A stretch of 64,000 bases of DNA from Spinacia oleracea. Its lineage: Eukaryota > Streptophyta > Magnoliopsida > Caryophyllales > Amaranthaceae. Positions 1 through 13,100 of this stretch are shown here, piece by piece. A model generated the notes under the pieces. It was not told the origin of the DNA, did not search any database, and saw nothing but the letters and a program-made list of their open reading frames with translations. How positions within the stretch are numbered: position 1 is the first letter of the stretch; each line of letters opens with the position of its first letter. The stretch covers positions 145,917,861 to 145,981,860 of the forward strand of contig NC_079492.1 of NCBI RefSeq assembly GCF_020520425.1, given 5' to 3'. The position numbers and the translations under genes are program-made.

Positions 1-150
1 TGTTTAATAGGATAGTGGGTCATAGGGTAAATTAAATGTATTATTTAATTAGATTGTGGGGTTGATAAGTTACTAAAAATGACAAGTGTATCTCTTAAAT
101 AAATACGGCCGGAAAAGGCAAGTATATCCCTTAAATAAATACGGAGGGGG
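1..150. mobile_element. Right end of a Stowaway-type MITE, cut by the window edge
   Basis: The block ends in a terminal motif of the form AAATACGGAGGGGG followed by TA, with an internal near-repeat of the phrase CTTAAATAAATACGG. Related sequence recurs at about 16.6-16.95 kb. The left end lies outside the window, so the assignment rests on one terminus only. Confidence 0.4.
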
Positions 151-1079
151 TATTAGGGATGTTATGCTTTTCTCCTGAAACTCCTTTCTTTTCCCTGACT
201 GTGTTAAAAAATTAGGTGCTTATGTTCCCCTCTTAGGTCAGTCTTGTGGTCAAGAGGATTTCATGTTTTCAAAACTGACTTCTAATAGAAATTTTGATTT
301 AACAATGCAATGTCTGTTATTCAAATGCACACTTCCTCTCAAGAGGACTATTAGAAGAGGATTTGGAAAACTGATACGATTTCAAAAATAAGATTTTTTA
401 TTTGACTTGCGTTCTTTGATAGATTTCCTCATAATCTTACTTTTCAAACCAACCTTAGAACACTCTACATGTTCTTAGGGATTGCCCTCGAGCTTAAGAG
501 ATTTGGTACCACCAAGAGGTTGATGACTCCTTTTTTATCCCTACGGGAAGCATTCGAGTCTTACTCATACACCCACCCATCCCTCAAACCATATTTTTCT
601 ACCTTGGGAAAGTTTTTTCCCTTGCACTCAAATAATTTCATCATCAATCACATTTATACCTCTTTGGATACAGGGCTGTCTATGGAGAGGTTTAATAGAA
701 ACTCCAGTACAGGGTCCCAAATTTTTTAGGGCCCAAAAAAAATTAGTGATAACTTATATAGTCCAATTATTGGTTATATAGTAAATCGTGCAAATAGAAG
801 ATACTTAATTGATTTGTGGATCAATGGTATAACCTTCTTAATATTTCATAGATTGTGAGATTGACTCCCAATCTATACATTTTTTTTTTTGTTTTTTAGT
901 GTTAATAATCATTTTATTAAGTAAAGGGCTTCCACGTTAAAAAAAAGAAAAAAGAAAAAAAAAAGAACATGGCCTCCGCATTCCCAGAGACGGCCATGTT
1001 TGGATAAGTGCATTATGGAAGCCGGAATTCTCGCTTGGGAACACCACACTTCCAGACATTGCATCACTTCCATCCCAAA
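151..1079. other. Intergenic, no supported gene
   Basis: AT-rich sequence with short open frames that lack recognisable domains. I see no gene, RNA or clear element here. The last part, from about 960, may already belong to the degenerate RNase H relic that follows. Confidence 0.5.
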
Positions 1080-1680
1080 CCTCCACTTGGGTAACACTTG
1101 CTCTTGGAAACCTCCTCCTTTCAACTGGATTAAGCTCAATTGTGACACTTCTTTTATGTCAAGATAGGTTTATGCTAGCATAATGCCAGGGGTCAGTGGC
1201 GGAGCCACGGTGCCCTCAGTGGGGTCCTTGACCCCACTTGAATTTTTTTTTATTTTTTTTATTTTTATAGTTAAAATTTCAATTTTTTTTTTAAAAATAA
1301 ATAATTTTAGTGAAAGTTTCATCAATTTTTAAATAGTGACCCCACTATCTCAAAATTCTGGATCCGCTACTGCCAGGGGTATTTCGAGACCATTTAGGCG
1401 ATTGGGCCCTTGGATTTCAAAGAAAACTATTCTAATGGGAGAATTACAAGCTATTTTGCAGGGGATTCTTATCATTGCCGAGAAAAGATGGGATCATGTC
1501 CTAGTTACCACAAACTCTCAACAATCTCTCAACAGAATTATTTGAACAACATGCTAATTTTGTTGTGGTTAATCACTGTAGCAAGCTAGTTTTGAAGATG
1601 CCTGGGGTTAAGCCTGAGTTCGAGCCTCGGTCCACAAACAAAGTTGCTGATAGAATAGCTAAATTATGTAAAACTAATTG
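1080..1680 (+). pseudogene. Degenerate RNase H-like (RVT_3) domain, retroelement-derived relic
   Basis: Translated piecewise over several frames, the plus strand reads like the plant RNase H-like domain found beside non-LTR reverse transcriptases. There is a KLNCDTSF-like start, then GVFRDHLGDWALGF, GELQAILQGIL and WDHVLVTTNSQQSLNRI. A late segment FEPRSTNKVADRIAKL matches the usual final REANxxADxLAK motif. Frame changes and an in-frame stop after NRII show it is dead. A 179-bp MITE interrupts it at 1194-1372. The family call comes from motif memory; a profile search with Pfam RVT_3 would settle it. Confidence 0.6.
1194..1372. mobile_element. hAT-like MITE, 179 bp, with 8-bp target duplication
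   Basis: The ends are CAGTGGCGGAGCC and GGATCCGCTACTG, imperfect inverted repeats matching at 11 of 13 positions. The element is flanked by CCAGGGGT on both sides (1186-1193 and 1373-1380), an 8-bp duplication typical of hAT elements. Removing it joins the two halves of the RNase H relic in frame around MPGVFRD. Confidence 0.8.
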
Positions 1681-1691
1681 CTTAATTTGTA

Positions 1692-2036
1692 CTCCCTCCG
1701 TTTCGAAATAATGACGGTTTCTTTAAATTGGTGTTTCAAAATAATAGGATAATGTGCTTTATTCCAACTTTGGTATATGACTCATCATATTTAATGAATT
1801 TACACTACTCTTTTTTCCACTTTACTTGCAACTTTCCACTCAATCTACTTTTATATTATTTTTTTACTCATAACTTTTGACCCAACCTATTTTTTTTATT
1901 CTTCTTTTCTTACCACTCCACTCAACCTAATTTTTTATTATTCTTTTCTTACAACATTCTACTTTTCCCATTCTTATTTCTTAACATCTTGGTTGTTGTA
2001 AAATGCGTAAATGTTCCTATTATTTCGAAACGGAGG
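1692..2036. mobile_element. Stowaway-type (Tc1/mariner) MITE
   Basis: The inverted ends are CTCCCTCCGTTTCGAAATAA on the left and its near-exact complement ending GGAGG on the right, bounded by TA on both sides (1690-1691 and 2037-2038). The interior is AT-rich and non-coding, which fits a non-autonomous Stowaway element. Confidence 0.8.
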
Positions 2037-2207
2037 TAATATAATTTAGAGCAACCCAACTTGTAATTGTTTGAACTTTAAATAATGGTACTTAAAAAAA
2101 ATATGACTTTATTATATACTTCACTTTTGTCCAAAAATAAGACAAAAGTCCAACAAAGAGGGAGTTACATTTCTTTCGGGCCATTACAACTAAGGCACCT
2201 AGCTAAT

Positions 2208-5200
2208 CTATACACACACTTGCCTTCGCTTCTTGCTGGGCTCTTCGTCTTGGAAGTTAATTCTTGAGTAAGCCCTCATCTTATGCTTGTCCGAAAGCCC
2301 GGCGGATGCTTTGAATGGCTGCTGCCTCGAGGATGATGACTTGGAGCGGCCACAAGGGCGAGACTCTTGATCCATATCATAGTCGACCTCATAATGTCCG
2401 GGTTTCCTCTTTAAGGCATGGCGAGGGAGATACGAGTCACGGTGACTGTGTGAGACCCGATGGTGGTTGTCATGGTCACGGTCGTGGTGGTCCATGGAGG
2501 TTCTCTTATTCTCCCTCTTATAGTCATGGTCATGATCATGATACTTGTGGTTGTGTTCTTCCCTTGAGGAGTTGCGTGCTTCTGTTGGCTTCTGCATGAG
2601 GTTCAAATAAGATTTTTCAATAACAATCGTATGTTTAAAACACCAATAAAGAACAATTATTTTATATATATACTCTGCATATACGCAATCTTTTTGGTGT
2701 AATAAAATTATTAAGTATTTTGTTTTATGTAGTTAATGAACAAAGAAAAAACGAGAATATCAAAACTTCATACAAAGTATATTATTTTGTGAACTTTTGG
2801 TTTATCTTTTGTTCTCCAACCCACGGTACAAAACTAACATCATTCGTAACATTAAATTTCAAGTTTGGAGGCCCTTTTTACATAATGCTTTTGAAAAAGT
2901 TAATAAGCCTCTTTTAAGTTTCAAGTTTGGCAGTAAGGAATGTGGGATCTGCAAACCAGAAGAATGTAGCATCCTCCTAAGCACTTGGGCCTACATTTAT
3001 GAAAGCCCAAGTAATGTTATATACCCGTCCCTAGGGAAAAAAAAGCACATATATGCAGAGACGGGATTATGCGTTGGAATAAAGCTTTACGGAGAAATAC
3101 ATACAAGAAATGTATGGATTGGGAGTAACAAAGTACAGAAAGTGATAGGCAAGTGTTAAAAAAACAATTATGAACAAATACTTGCTTTCCTCCCTCCTTC
3201 CCACCCCATCCAAAAAATTCAAAATATCAAAACAAACACAATATTTAGTATTTCCCCTAAACTCGCCGAAATTGTATGAGCCAAGGGGATCAAAGCAACT
3301 AAAATTTGCCAGTATACATGTTAAAACAACGCCTAGATTTCCATTCGTCAACATGGAACTCCTGGAGTACGGAAGATCAAAGCCGGAGAGAACAGAGATT
3401 TGGACAACAAAATAACATACATGTTTCGATTTCACAGGTGGGACGTTGGCGTTGCTGCTTGCTTCTCTGCCATAATCACGATCTTTATTAGGAAGGTCCC
3501 TGATGCATCAAAAGTTTAATTTAGATCAGTTTAGATCAAATTAGAGCAAACATATTCCCAACTAACTTCTTATACTTCTTATACAACTACAAAAAAGCTC
3601 AATCTACAATAACAGTGGAGCTATTTTCCAAAGAAACGGCCCTGAACTTCACAACTTCAACTCGTTAAGTACCACAGCATTATAGTTTCCTGGTTCTAAA
3701 AAAAAATTTGCCAATGGATTTAACAGTTTTCACATAATTCAGTCCCAGTTTGCTTACTACTACATAAACCATAAAGAGTTCAGATCTTCCCTACCTCTCA
3801 ACTCGTCTCTCCATCTCTTTCTTTCTTTGCACTTCAAACTTCCCAGCCACAAACTCTTCGTTTCTTATTGATGTTGGTCTGACGTTCATGTTCGTACCAA
3901 ACTTTGTTGCAAAATCCCTGAAATTTTCTAAACTGATCAATTCATGTACTATAGGAGGAGGAAAATCAATTAAGAGTGACAGTGAGGATGCATAGCATGA
4001 GAAACAAAAATATACACACCTTTGCGGAGGAGGAAGCATTGGGGGCATCATGAACCCTTGTGGCCCATAAAACTCTGGAGGAATAAAATTGCCGAAAGTC
4101 AAATCCATACCATTACCATACCCCATGTTATATGGCATGTTACCACCAAAAGGACCCATAAATCCATTAACAGCAGGTTGCATGCTTGTCTGGCAAGGAT
4201 TGAATGCGTATCCGTCCATACTAGGCTGCATCCATTGCATGCCTGAAGCTGCAAGTTACCAATTTCATTCCTAATATTAGAAAACCAACACAAGAAACAC
4301 AGTATTCAAAGGCGAAAAGATTAAAATGAAGATGTACCATTTACAGGAAAAGACTCCTTCCTCTTTTTCTTTTTCTTATCTGAAGACCCAAAAGAAAAAA
4401 CTGATTAGGATAGCAGGCAACACCTAGCAAACAGGTTAAAATTATGTACAACAATAAAAGGACAAAAAAAAATGGCAGGAGTCAACTGAATAAAGCTGAG
4501 AATACTTTTTTCAAGATCAACCGAACATTAAATACCAAATCAGCTAATACAAATTTAAAAATCATTGTCAACCATCTGTCTCCCTGTAGTTACCTGTTTC
4601 ATTAGAAGCCACCTTTGGTCTAATTTCATCAACGACAGGTAAAGGAATACCCTGTGATGCAGGTTCCTTCACAGTTATAGATTCTTGTGTTGCTTCAGGT
4701 ACATCTGGAACTTTAGTAATATTCTCCTTCACATTTGAAGTTTCTTTGGAATCTGGTGGTAGCATTTGCTCTACGTTTGACACAGCAGATTGAGTAGGTG
4801 ATGGAGTATTAGGTTGAGGACAGTGTGCAGACTGCATATCTGAATACACAAGATATTCAAATCTTTAAAAAATGGAAGGTAAAAATACAATGTTAACCTG
4901 AAAAGTTGAAACCAAAGTTATATAACTACCTTGAAAATTGAGGCTCCCTGGATTATCCACGCTGCTGTTACCAGGAGACTCTAAGATGCGTTTAATCGTT
5001 GACCGGAGTGTCTTATTTGGCACAAGATCGTCTGCAAGTACATCTCTTGTCCCACAGACACACATTGATTTTGAAATGATATAATCTCTGATACCTGGCA
5101 ACATTGAAGAAGAATAAGTATTAAACAAATCTAGAATTTAAATGCAACAGTTCATCACAACATCACATAATTCTCTAAATGTACAGCTAGTGTTAACTCA

Positions 5201-7961
5201 ACATGCATCACTTATGACTCGTAGATACGCCTAGCATGCCCTAGCATATGAAATAGGTATACTCCACTAAGTTTAAATCACAGCCTAGCACATAAAAAGA
5301 AGATATAGAATTATCTATGAAGCATATTTCAAGAGGATGCAAATCCATTAATCATTTAATCCAATACAATCAACCAGACAAGCACATCCAGATACTAAAA
5401 AAATCAAACAGAAATTCACAATCGGATACTATGTAAGACATCCACTATCATCCTTCAACTTAAAGCACAGAGTACCTATTGAAAATAACAATACGCTTCA
5501 TAATATCCATAGTCATAAAACAAACATATCATCAGAAAGACAGAACTTGATAGTTTACAATCAACTTACATTTGTCACAGAAACTACCAAAACAACACTT
5601 GCTGGATAAGACAGCTTCTTTCATCACTTCTTTGCACAGTGGACAATGAAGTTCTGGTGGAAGATCTCCAAGAGACCGAGTAGAAGATACCCCTTCCATT
5701 TCCTTTTCAAAGGCAGCTCTGTAGAGTGACAGTGCCATGTTAGCTCGAGAATAGGGATTAAAAAAACGAAAAATCTTTTGCTGCCTAAGAAAGCGAACTT
5801 ACTCATTTGGCTTCAAAACAGCAACAGTGCCACACGGCAATGCAAAGGAGCCATCCAGTGTAGGTACCAACATTGACTTTGGGATACCAGTAGCAGGTCT
5901 CACTTTCTTAATGTCATAATTTGGGTCACCGTTTGTAGGGCAGTGTTGAATAAAATGACCTAAAGTAAGAAGGTGATCAAAACCAATCAGAATTTCTTGT
6001 TGAAAACAGGTTACAACGATCAGCATAATAAGTTTGAATAGTCCAAAGATTAAAGAACTCACCAGGAACCTTGCACCTATGACAAACGTAGCCTTGTGGA
6101 GGTGTTTTTGACTCCAAAGTACCACCTCGGCCTAAGAAAGAGGATGCAGAGTTAGCAATAAGAATGATTTTCAAAACCAACCACAGACAAGCGATTATGG
6201 GAACCATGATTTCCCTTTAGATTATCATTTATCAAACAGTTCATCAACAAACGGACATACACCCTAAAACAATAAGCTAATTATATTAGGAAATAGAAAG
6301 CAATTTAGAGACATACCAAATCCTCGGCCACCTTGTCCACCTCTTCCAAAACCACTCCCTTGGCCGAAACCATCAGTATGCGAACTGCATAGTTTACAGA
6401 GCATTCCAATTAGTACATACAAATTTTTACTCATGGCTAGACGTAAAATAACAACCATAGTGCAAATAGAAACAAAGTCTCACTTCTGCCAGTCTAAACC
6501 AGAATTTTCAACTAAAGCCTTGATCTTGTTGTCCTCGTCAGCTTTGCTTGCAGAAATCAAATCCTGAACTGGATTGCTGGAATTTCCTGGTGTTATCTCA
6601 GGGATAGTGTCATATATACTACTCCCAAATTCATCATCCATTACTGAAGGTCCAAACTGAATAAAATAAAATAAGTCATTAAACATATATGAGAGGTTGT
6701 GAGTCTTGTAACACATGTATAGAACCATCTGAGTAGCGGATTCATACATCTAAAAAGCCTGAAGAATCAGCAGATGTGATGTTGCTTTTCGCAGGTTGAT
6801 CATCCCCAGCATTATTTTCAACCTTTGGCCTGCAGAAAAAAGCAGAAATTCCAGTTCAATAAACCAAGCCACATCTAAACTCACAGTTCTTCAAAATAAT
6901 ACAGTTTCATTCAGAAAACACAATAGACAGCCTTGAAGAAGGTAATCAATACATAACCATTTTGCGTTGAAACACACTAACACAATGGTTATCTTAATAA
7001 AACAACAACTACTGATGACAACAAAATATAATTCAAGGTAAATAAAGACGAGGCTAAAACAGTACTTTTGCATATCTGCAACAATGTTCATACGGCGCAG
7101 TCCTGGAACTCGACGAACAAGAACAGAAGTGCTCTTTGGAATCAACATTGCTTCATCAAGATATTCTGAAAAACAGACAACAAACCATGAAAAGCTGCAA
7201 ACACAACATTAAGCAATAAGAAGAGTAGTAGAATTGCCAATGAACACTTGATATATGTTGGCAATGGCAACTGTTATCTGTAGTAATGATTGATGACCCT
7301 GATCTTAAACAATATTGGAGGAACACTAAACACATCTCAAGATAAGTGGACTAAATTGGGCATTTTATCAAAAGATTTTTTGTACAAAACACCCCAGCTC
7401 ACTGAGATATGCCAATTGTTCCTCCAAATTTACAGCATCAGGCAAAATCAATGGCAAATCGAACGAAGATGCTGGATTTCTCACCCAGTTAGCTCAAACT
7501 TAAGAAAAGATACATATAAAAAATAAAAAATAAAAGATAAACTAATTGCGGCGTAATTGTGCAAATTCAGAGGCTATAATCAACACGTTGAGATTGTAAT
7601 ATTTACAAACAACCTCCAGGTTACACAATCTAAATAGGTAAACTCCAATATTGTACCGCACCAGCACCAAAGAAATAACAGAATATACCACAATATACAA
7701 TTGTAGGTTTCCAAAATATTAAGGCGTACTGTATGGAATGTAATTAAAAACATCTAGTAAAGTTGCTGTTAACATTCGAAGTTTGATTAACCAACCTTCA
7801 TCGGTTTGAGCGTTGGAAACGACGAGGTCGAAATCTGTACCTCTTCTCATATGTTTTGATTCGATAATTGTTAGTTTTAAATCGGCAACCGATATAAAAG
7901 GGCCAGCAATAGGAATTGTAGCATAATCTTTTGCACTTTTGAACTTATAATACACAGCCAT
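2208..7961 (-). CDS. PQT3: PQT3-like E3 ubiquitin ligase (DWNN, CCHC zinc knuckle, RING/U-box)
   Basis: Fifteen minus-strand exons: 7796-7961, 7066-7165, 6748-6829, 6484-6656, 6317-6384, 6063-6131, 5803-5959, 5570-5718, 4930-5094, 4594-4839, 4338-4379, 4020-4248, 3795-3917, 3436-3499, 2208-2591. All joins use GT-AG and keep phase, giving 738 aa. A DWNN ubiquitin-like domain starts at MAVYYKFKSAKDY (residues 1 to about 77). A CCHC knuckle is C213, C216, H221, C226. A RING/U-box-like finger starts at C297PLC and runs to about 345. Pro/Met-rich sequence follows, then a His/Asp/Arg-rich tail (about 612-738). The family is plant RBBP6/PQT3-like E3 ligases; Arabidopsis PQT3 is linked to oxidative-stress tolerance. 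An in-frame ATG at 8003 would add 14 residues; I prefer the conserved MAVYYKF start. The exon 12 acceptor could alternatively lie 6 bp further in. Exon 14 was found only by phase matching. Confidence 0.9.
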
Positions 7962-8479
7962 AATTTCTCGGAATATTCTTTCTTTCACAGAGAAATCGAT
8001 CAATCAAACAATTTTATATCGCAAAAACGCAATAAGTAAACCCTAAAAACAAAATTATAGGGCTTAAATTGAATCTCAAAAAAACTAAACAAAAGTACAA
8101 AGATTTATTTTTATCTCTTTTTCGCCTTGAAGTCCTCTTGTAGTATAACAATGCCGAATCCGTCAGATGATGCGAAAACCGTTCGATTCAAATTTCTGGA
8201 ACGCCTTCGCCTTTTATCTGAAATTCGTAAGTTTTGATCGCAATATGACCCTGGCGATTCGTAGTTCTTCAATTTCGAATTCTGATTTCAGAAATCGTTC
8301 AATCGGATACCGTCAAACTTTGTTCAAACTCCAACAACCAGAAATCCTCTGGTTTCAGAACGGAAAATCGTGAACCGAGATTCACACGGAAGAATCGAAT
8401 GGTAGACGAAGATGTGAGGAGGATTCTTAACGATGAAATCGATTGCAGCGCAATGGATTTGCAAGAGAGAGAGGAAAAT

Positions 8480-8494
8480 TTAGGGTTAGGGTTT
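8480..8494 (-). promoter_or_regulatory. Telo-box-like motif in the 5' region of the E3 ligase gene
   Basis: On the minus strand the sequence reads AAACCCTAACCCTAA, two overlapping telo-box (AAACCCTAA) cores. Such boxes are common near transcription starts of plant housekeeping genes. It lies between the TATA-like box at 8579 and the ATG at 7961, probably in the 5' leader. Confidence 0.4.
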
Positions 8495-8578
8495 ACAGAT
8501 TGGGGATGATGAAAAGAGAGAAGGTTTGGGATGAAGTTTTTGTCAAGTTTCGAATTTCTCAAGGGCTGAGGGCGATTC

Positions 8579-8586
8579 TATTTATA
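8579..8586 (-). promoter_or_regulatory. Candidate TATA box of the E3 ligase gene
   Basis: TATAAATA on the minus strand, about 620 bp upstream of the ATG at 7961. If used, it would place the transcription start near 8550 and give a 5' leader of nearly 600 bp, possibly with an intron. There is no transcript evidence here. Confidence 0.4.
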
Positions 8587-8727
8587 AAGAGTGCGGTGTC
8601 AACCTTGAAGCACAAGGAACGCGCCAACGCGGTAACGAATTTTGCATCTCACGAATAAAGGCGGTTAAGAAATTCGTTTCCGCGTTTTGGTCAATGTAGG
8701 AAGTCAATTAGAACTCTTGATTAGAAA

Positions 8728-9000
8728 TACTAAGGGTTACACGGAATCTATAACATCAACCGTTCTAATTATGGATGATTTATTTTCTCCGTTTAATGTT
8801 GAATTTTGGTGGTATATTGACCTACTAAACAGGCTAATTGTGTATAAAAATCATTTTAGTGGTTACACGAATTTTATAACATCAACCAGCCTATTTATGA
8901 ATAGTTTATTTTCCCCGTTTAAGATTGGATTTCGATGGTATATTAACCTATTAAACATGCTAATTATGCATAAAATCTATTTTGAGATGATATCGCCAAA
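8728..9000 (+). repeat. Two diverged tandem copies of a ~145-bp unit
   Basis: The phrases GGTTACACG, ATAACATCAACC, GGTATATT and CATAAAAT recur in the same order in 8728-8870 and 8872-9000. The two copies differ at many positions. They are intergenic and non-coding. Confidence 0.65.
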
Positions 9001-9416
9001 AATGGACAGATTGTAGTTGGGACAACCGATCTTTTTCCTAAAAAAAATTATTATTTATATGCACTTTTTTTTATTTGAACTCTTGATTATTCTTTGTACT
9101 CAATATTGTAAGCAGACTTGGAAACTAGACTTGAATTGGATGATATGAATCAACCTAAACTGATTTAGACCAGAATTGAACCCGGATGGTACACGAAACT
9201 GGATAACCTGAAAAAATTCGACCCGAGTTTACCTAACCGAAACCAAATGTAGTTAAAATGGATAGTCTCCCACAATACTTTCATTTTCAATTGACTTGAC
9301 CAGATCGTACCCGACCACAAATGAATGGACCGGACCATAAAATTTCTTCACCTAAATCTTACCGATCTGGATGGACCTAATTAACCCAAACGATCATTTT
9401 GTCATATTACAATGGG

Positions 9417-9548
9417 AGGTGATAAATCCAAAGATAATTTCACTTTTTCCAAGTAAATTTATATTTTTCAAACTTGATTTCCTTGGATATTTTCATAGTT
9501 GATTTCCGTAAAAGAGGTGAAATTATACCTTGGATTTATCATTTACCT
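9417..9548. repeat. Short inverted repeat, possible small MITE
   Basis: The left arm starts AGGTGATAAATCCAA and ends AATTTCAC; the right arm is its near complement, GTGAAATTATACC through ATTTACCT. No clear target duplication was identified. The surrounding intergenic sequence (9001-10170) shows no gene. Confidence 0.5.
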
Positions 9549-10170
9549 AATTTTCCACAATATAGTTTATTTTTGCTACGGAAGAAATTGCGAAAAAACA
9601 ATTTAGTTAGAACCTTAGTAAATTTGTAATATTCATACTTCGTACAATAAGTATATACACGCAAATACGCAATGTGCACGTAAAACATTCAAGTATAAAA
9701 AAACCAGTAGGGTGTAGTTCAGTGCATATTCATCTTCAAAAGTGTTGGTAGTAAGGAGTAGTTCCATTTAACCTCATAAAACAATAGAAAGAACTTGGGA
9801 AATACTCCGTAATCAATTTGATGAACCGTGCTTCATTTTAGAGAAGAGAACTCTTGACATACCAAATCAAAGACGAACAAAATTTTGTTATACCAAATAG
9901 AAATTTCATCATTGCAACAAAAATGTGTACTAATTTACTATTATGCCTTGGACTTCGAACATTGTAGTCTCTCACCTGTTCCCGGAATTAGAGGAACATG
10001 GCTACATCTCACATACTCCATGTTACAGAGAGATTGCAGGTCAGTAAATGAACATTTATCTATAACAAAAAAAAATTGGGAATCAATGTTCTATATAATC
10101 CTACTTCTGGCCATTAATCATGTACGGAGCATAACTTGGGAGGGAGAAGAGATAAACAGCTTGCCTAATG

Positions 10171-13100
10171 TTATACATCAGTCAATAACAATGATGATAC
10201 AATCACAACATAGGCCAGAAAAAAGAAAATGGCAAGTTGGATGAAGAACTTGGGGTTTTCTCTCACGTTTGGTGCTGTCACCGCCCTGTTCAAACATAAA
10301 TATCGATTCTTTTTAGAAAGAAGACGGTCAATTCAATCGACTTTTATCTGATGTATCCCATTTATAAGTGAATGACGATTATTACCTTGCAACACGTTGA
10401 GAAAGTCTTTGGAAGGGTAAGCTCTGAATGAAAACAATCCCTGGGCCTGTTAGAACGGCAGTCACAAGGTTGTCCGCCTACAATGTCACAACAGTCGCTC
10501 ATAAGCTTAATTTTTTCATTATTGACATGTATGCAAACTGTCAAAATGTGTATCAAGCATAGCACATAGTAACAAACTTTGAGCAATACAGTGTGAGGTA
10601 AGCATTGGCAAGCTTCTATCAAGTACTATTAATATTCCAGCCATTCGTCCATTACTAACTGAGTCTGATAAATAAAAACAGCCATTTTTCTCAGCCAAAA
10701 AGGCAAGAAAATATTGCTGACAAGAGATCACCAAGAGCGGACCTACCGGTGATGAACCTAATGACAAAATTAATAAGAATGCCCTTGCAAAAAAAAAAGG
10801 GGTAACAGAGCACACTACAACAGAAAAATAAAAAATAAAATAGCAAATTTGTTCTAAAACAGGGAGACTATGTATAAACCGCACAATCCAGGTCAAGAGT
10901 GTATCCTGCAAACACAGAAGAAACTTACCCCAAAGACACCCCTCCTCATAGGACCATTATATTTAACATCAACGTTGATAGTGGTTGTGACAGCAACTAT
11001 ACAAGATGCATCAACTGCAAGTACTTCCCCCACCTCTAGGTTTTTCTGCACAACTGAAGAAAGGATAAATGTGAGACAATGTTCCAAGGAAATTACAACA
11101 TATTAGACTTAAAGCAACAAGTGAAATTGAAAGTTCATATGACTAGACAGAATGAGAAATGCTGCATGTCTATTGTCTTGTCTTTAGAGAAGCTAGTAAA
11201 GTCTGTTTGGTTTCACAACAATCAAACAGCTTTTATCCTTAATTTGTTACTGGCTCATACAGCAATATCATGAGTATGCAACATAAATAATACAAGAAGG
11301 AAGAGAGGGTGTAAAAGAATTATGGGAAAGAAAGGGCTAGCCATGGCTGATTAAAGATGAAATCAAAAGCTTGCTGGGAATTACCCATGAAACAATAACA
11401 AGGCCATAACTGCGACATCATGAAATAAAACTGACAGGAGATTATTTACACCAAAAACACCCCTAACAAAACAAAAACCTTCATAGAGTTCAGCATGTCA
11501 CCTTCAAAATGATGTTGTAATGATACTTACCAAACTGACAGAAGACACTAACAGAAAAAGAAACAAAAGCAAACCATATAACAAAATTAATTCTTGATGA
11601 TGATTGTATTACAAAATTTCTAGTTATATTACAGAAATATCTGATGATGACTACGATATGTATTTTGATAAAATATAAGAGCAACACTTCTACCTCCAAA
11701 AACCAAGATGCATCTTTACAATATTAAACAGAATTTTCTTTCGAAAATTTTCAACTTAAAATTTTCCCCTGCCAATTTATTTTCCTCGCAAAAGTTGGAA
11801 AAAATCTATAGTATTGAGTAGTACATTAGATTGCATATACTTACTCTAATTCACTATAGCCTATAATTTGACTACAGTATTTCAGAAAATCATGTCAAAG
11901 TGTAATAAATTTAACTCCAAAGAATCAACTATGTAGTAATCAGAGTAGGACAATGACAATAGTAGGCTAGTAGAACCTTCAGACAACCAAAAATATGTTA
12001 AAAACAAGAGGAAAGATTTTTCCTCGATTTTTTAAAATTACGTGTATATGGCTTCCAATGGAGCCAAAGGTTCATTTGTTCTTTTGGTTGTGGGATGTAA
12101 TGGACTAAATCAAAATGACTCTTAAAACCTCTTCACTTCCTTTCCATGAAGTAGAAGATGGTCGTCCCGTTGTCGTCCCGTTATTGCTTTTGGGTCAATT
12201 AGAAACAACCTCTATGCAATTGCAGGGGTAAGGTTGCGTACGTCCGACCCCCCCTTACCCCGCTTCTCGCGGAAGCCACTTTGATGCAATGGGGTAATGA
12301 TAATGATGATAATGACGTGTATATGGCTTCCACCCCCTCCCCGTAAAATCCTACTCAAAGATATGTGAAGACATATAAGACATTGCAAAGCCTTACTCCT
12401 GATACAACAAAGAGGTTCTTTCCAATTGACCTTTGATCCGAAATTCAACAACAATGCAATGTTTCACCATTCAAATAAGCACAGTTTGATTATGTGATTA
12501 ATCCAAAGACAGCAAATATTGGACTTTTAAGCTCTACTGAACTTGAATACTAAGACTAAGTCACAGCAAGCCAAATCTGAAACTACAAAGTCTGCAATAC
12601 TGCATGCTTCTGTTTGACACATAAATTTGTTTCTAAGGAGCTAATATTCCATAAAAATTATTGTAAAGAAGGACACAGAAGAGACAAGCTTTCCTTCAAA
12701 GTTGTCTGATTGGCAAGGAATAATTCCTGTATAGAAACTCAATATTTATAGTTCCTACTGAAATACAGGTTGATGCAGCATGAAACTGTATATCAAGTTT
12801 TAACAGCAAGTAAATAGTACCAAAGCATTGATGAATCCTACTATATAGCCCTACTACCAACTACTCCAAAATAACACAGGGTTTGTACTTTGTAACTCTT
12901 AAAATATAAGAAAGTGGTTAAATACAGAAAATCACACCTAGCCAGTGATCAGTCATTTCCTTGGGCAATTAAAATCCCCCGGCTGCATTTTTTAGATCTT
13001 TATATCCCGCTATCATTTCACTAATCAATATCTATATATGTATGTATGTGCTTGTGTATGTACTTCCTCCATTCTTTATTAAATGACACAATTGTACTTT

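Noticed and set aside
909-1148. 79-codon minus-strand frame near the window start
   Set aside because: The plus strand of this region reads as a degenerate RNase H-like domain and the minus frame ends in poly-Phe from a homopolymer.
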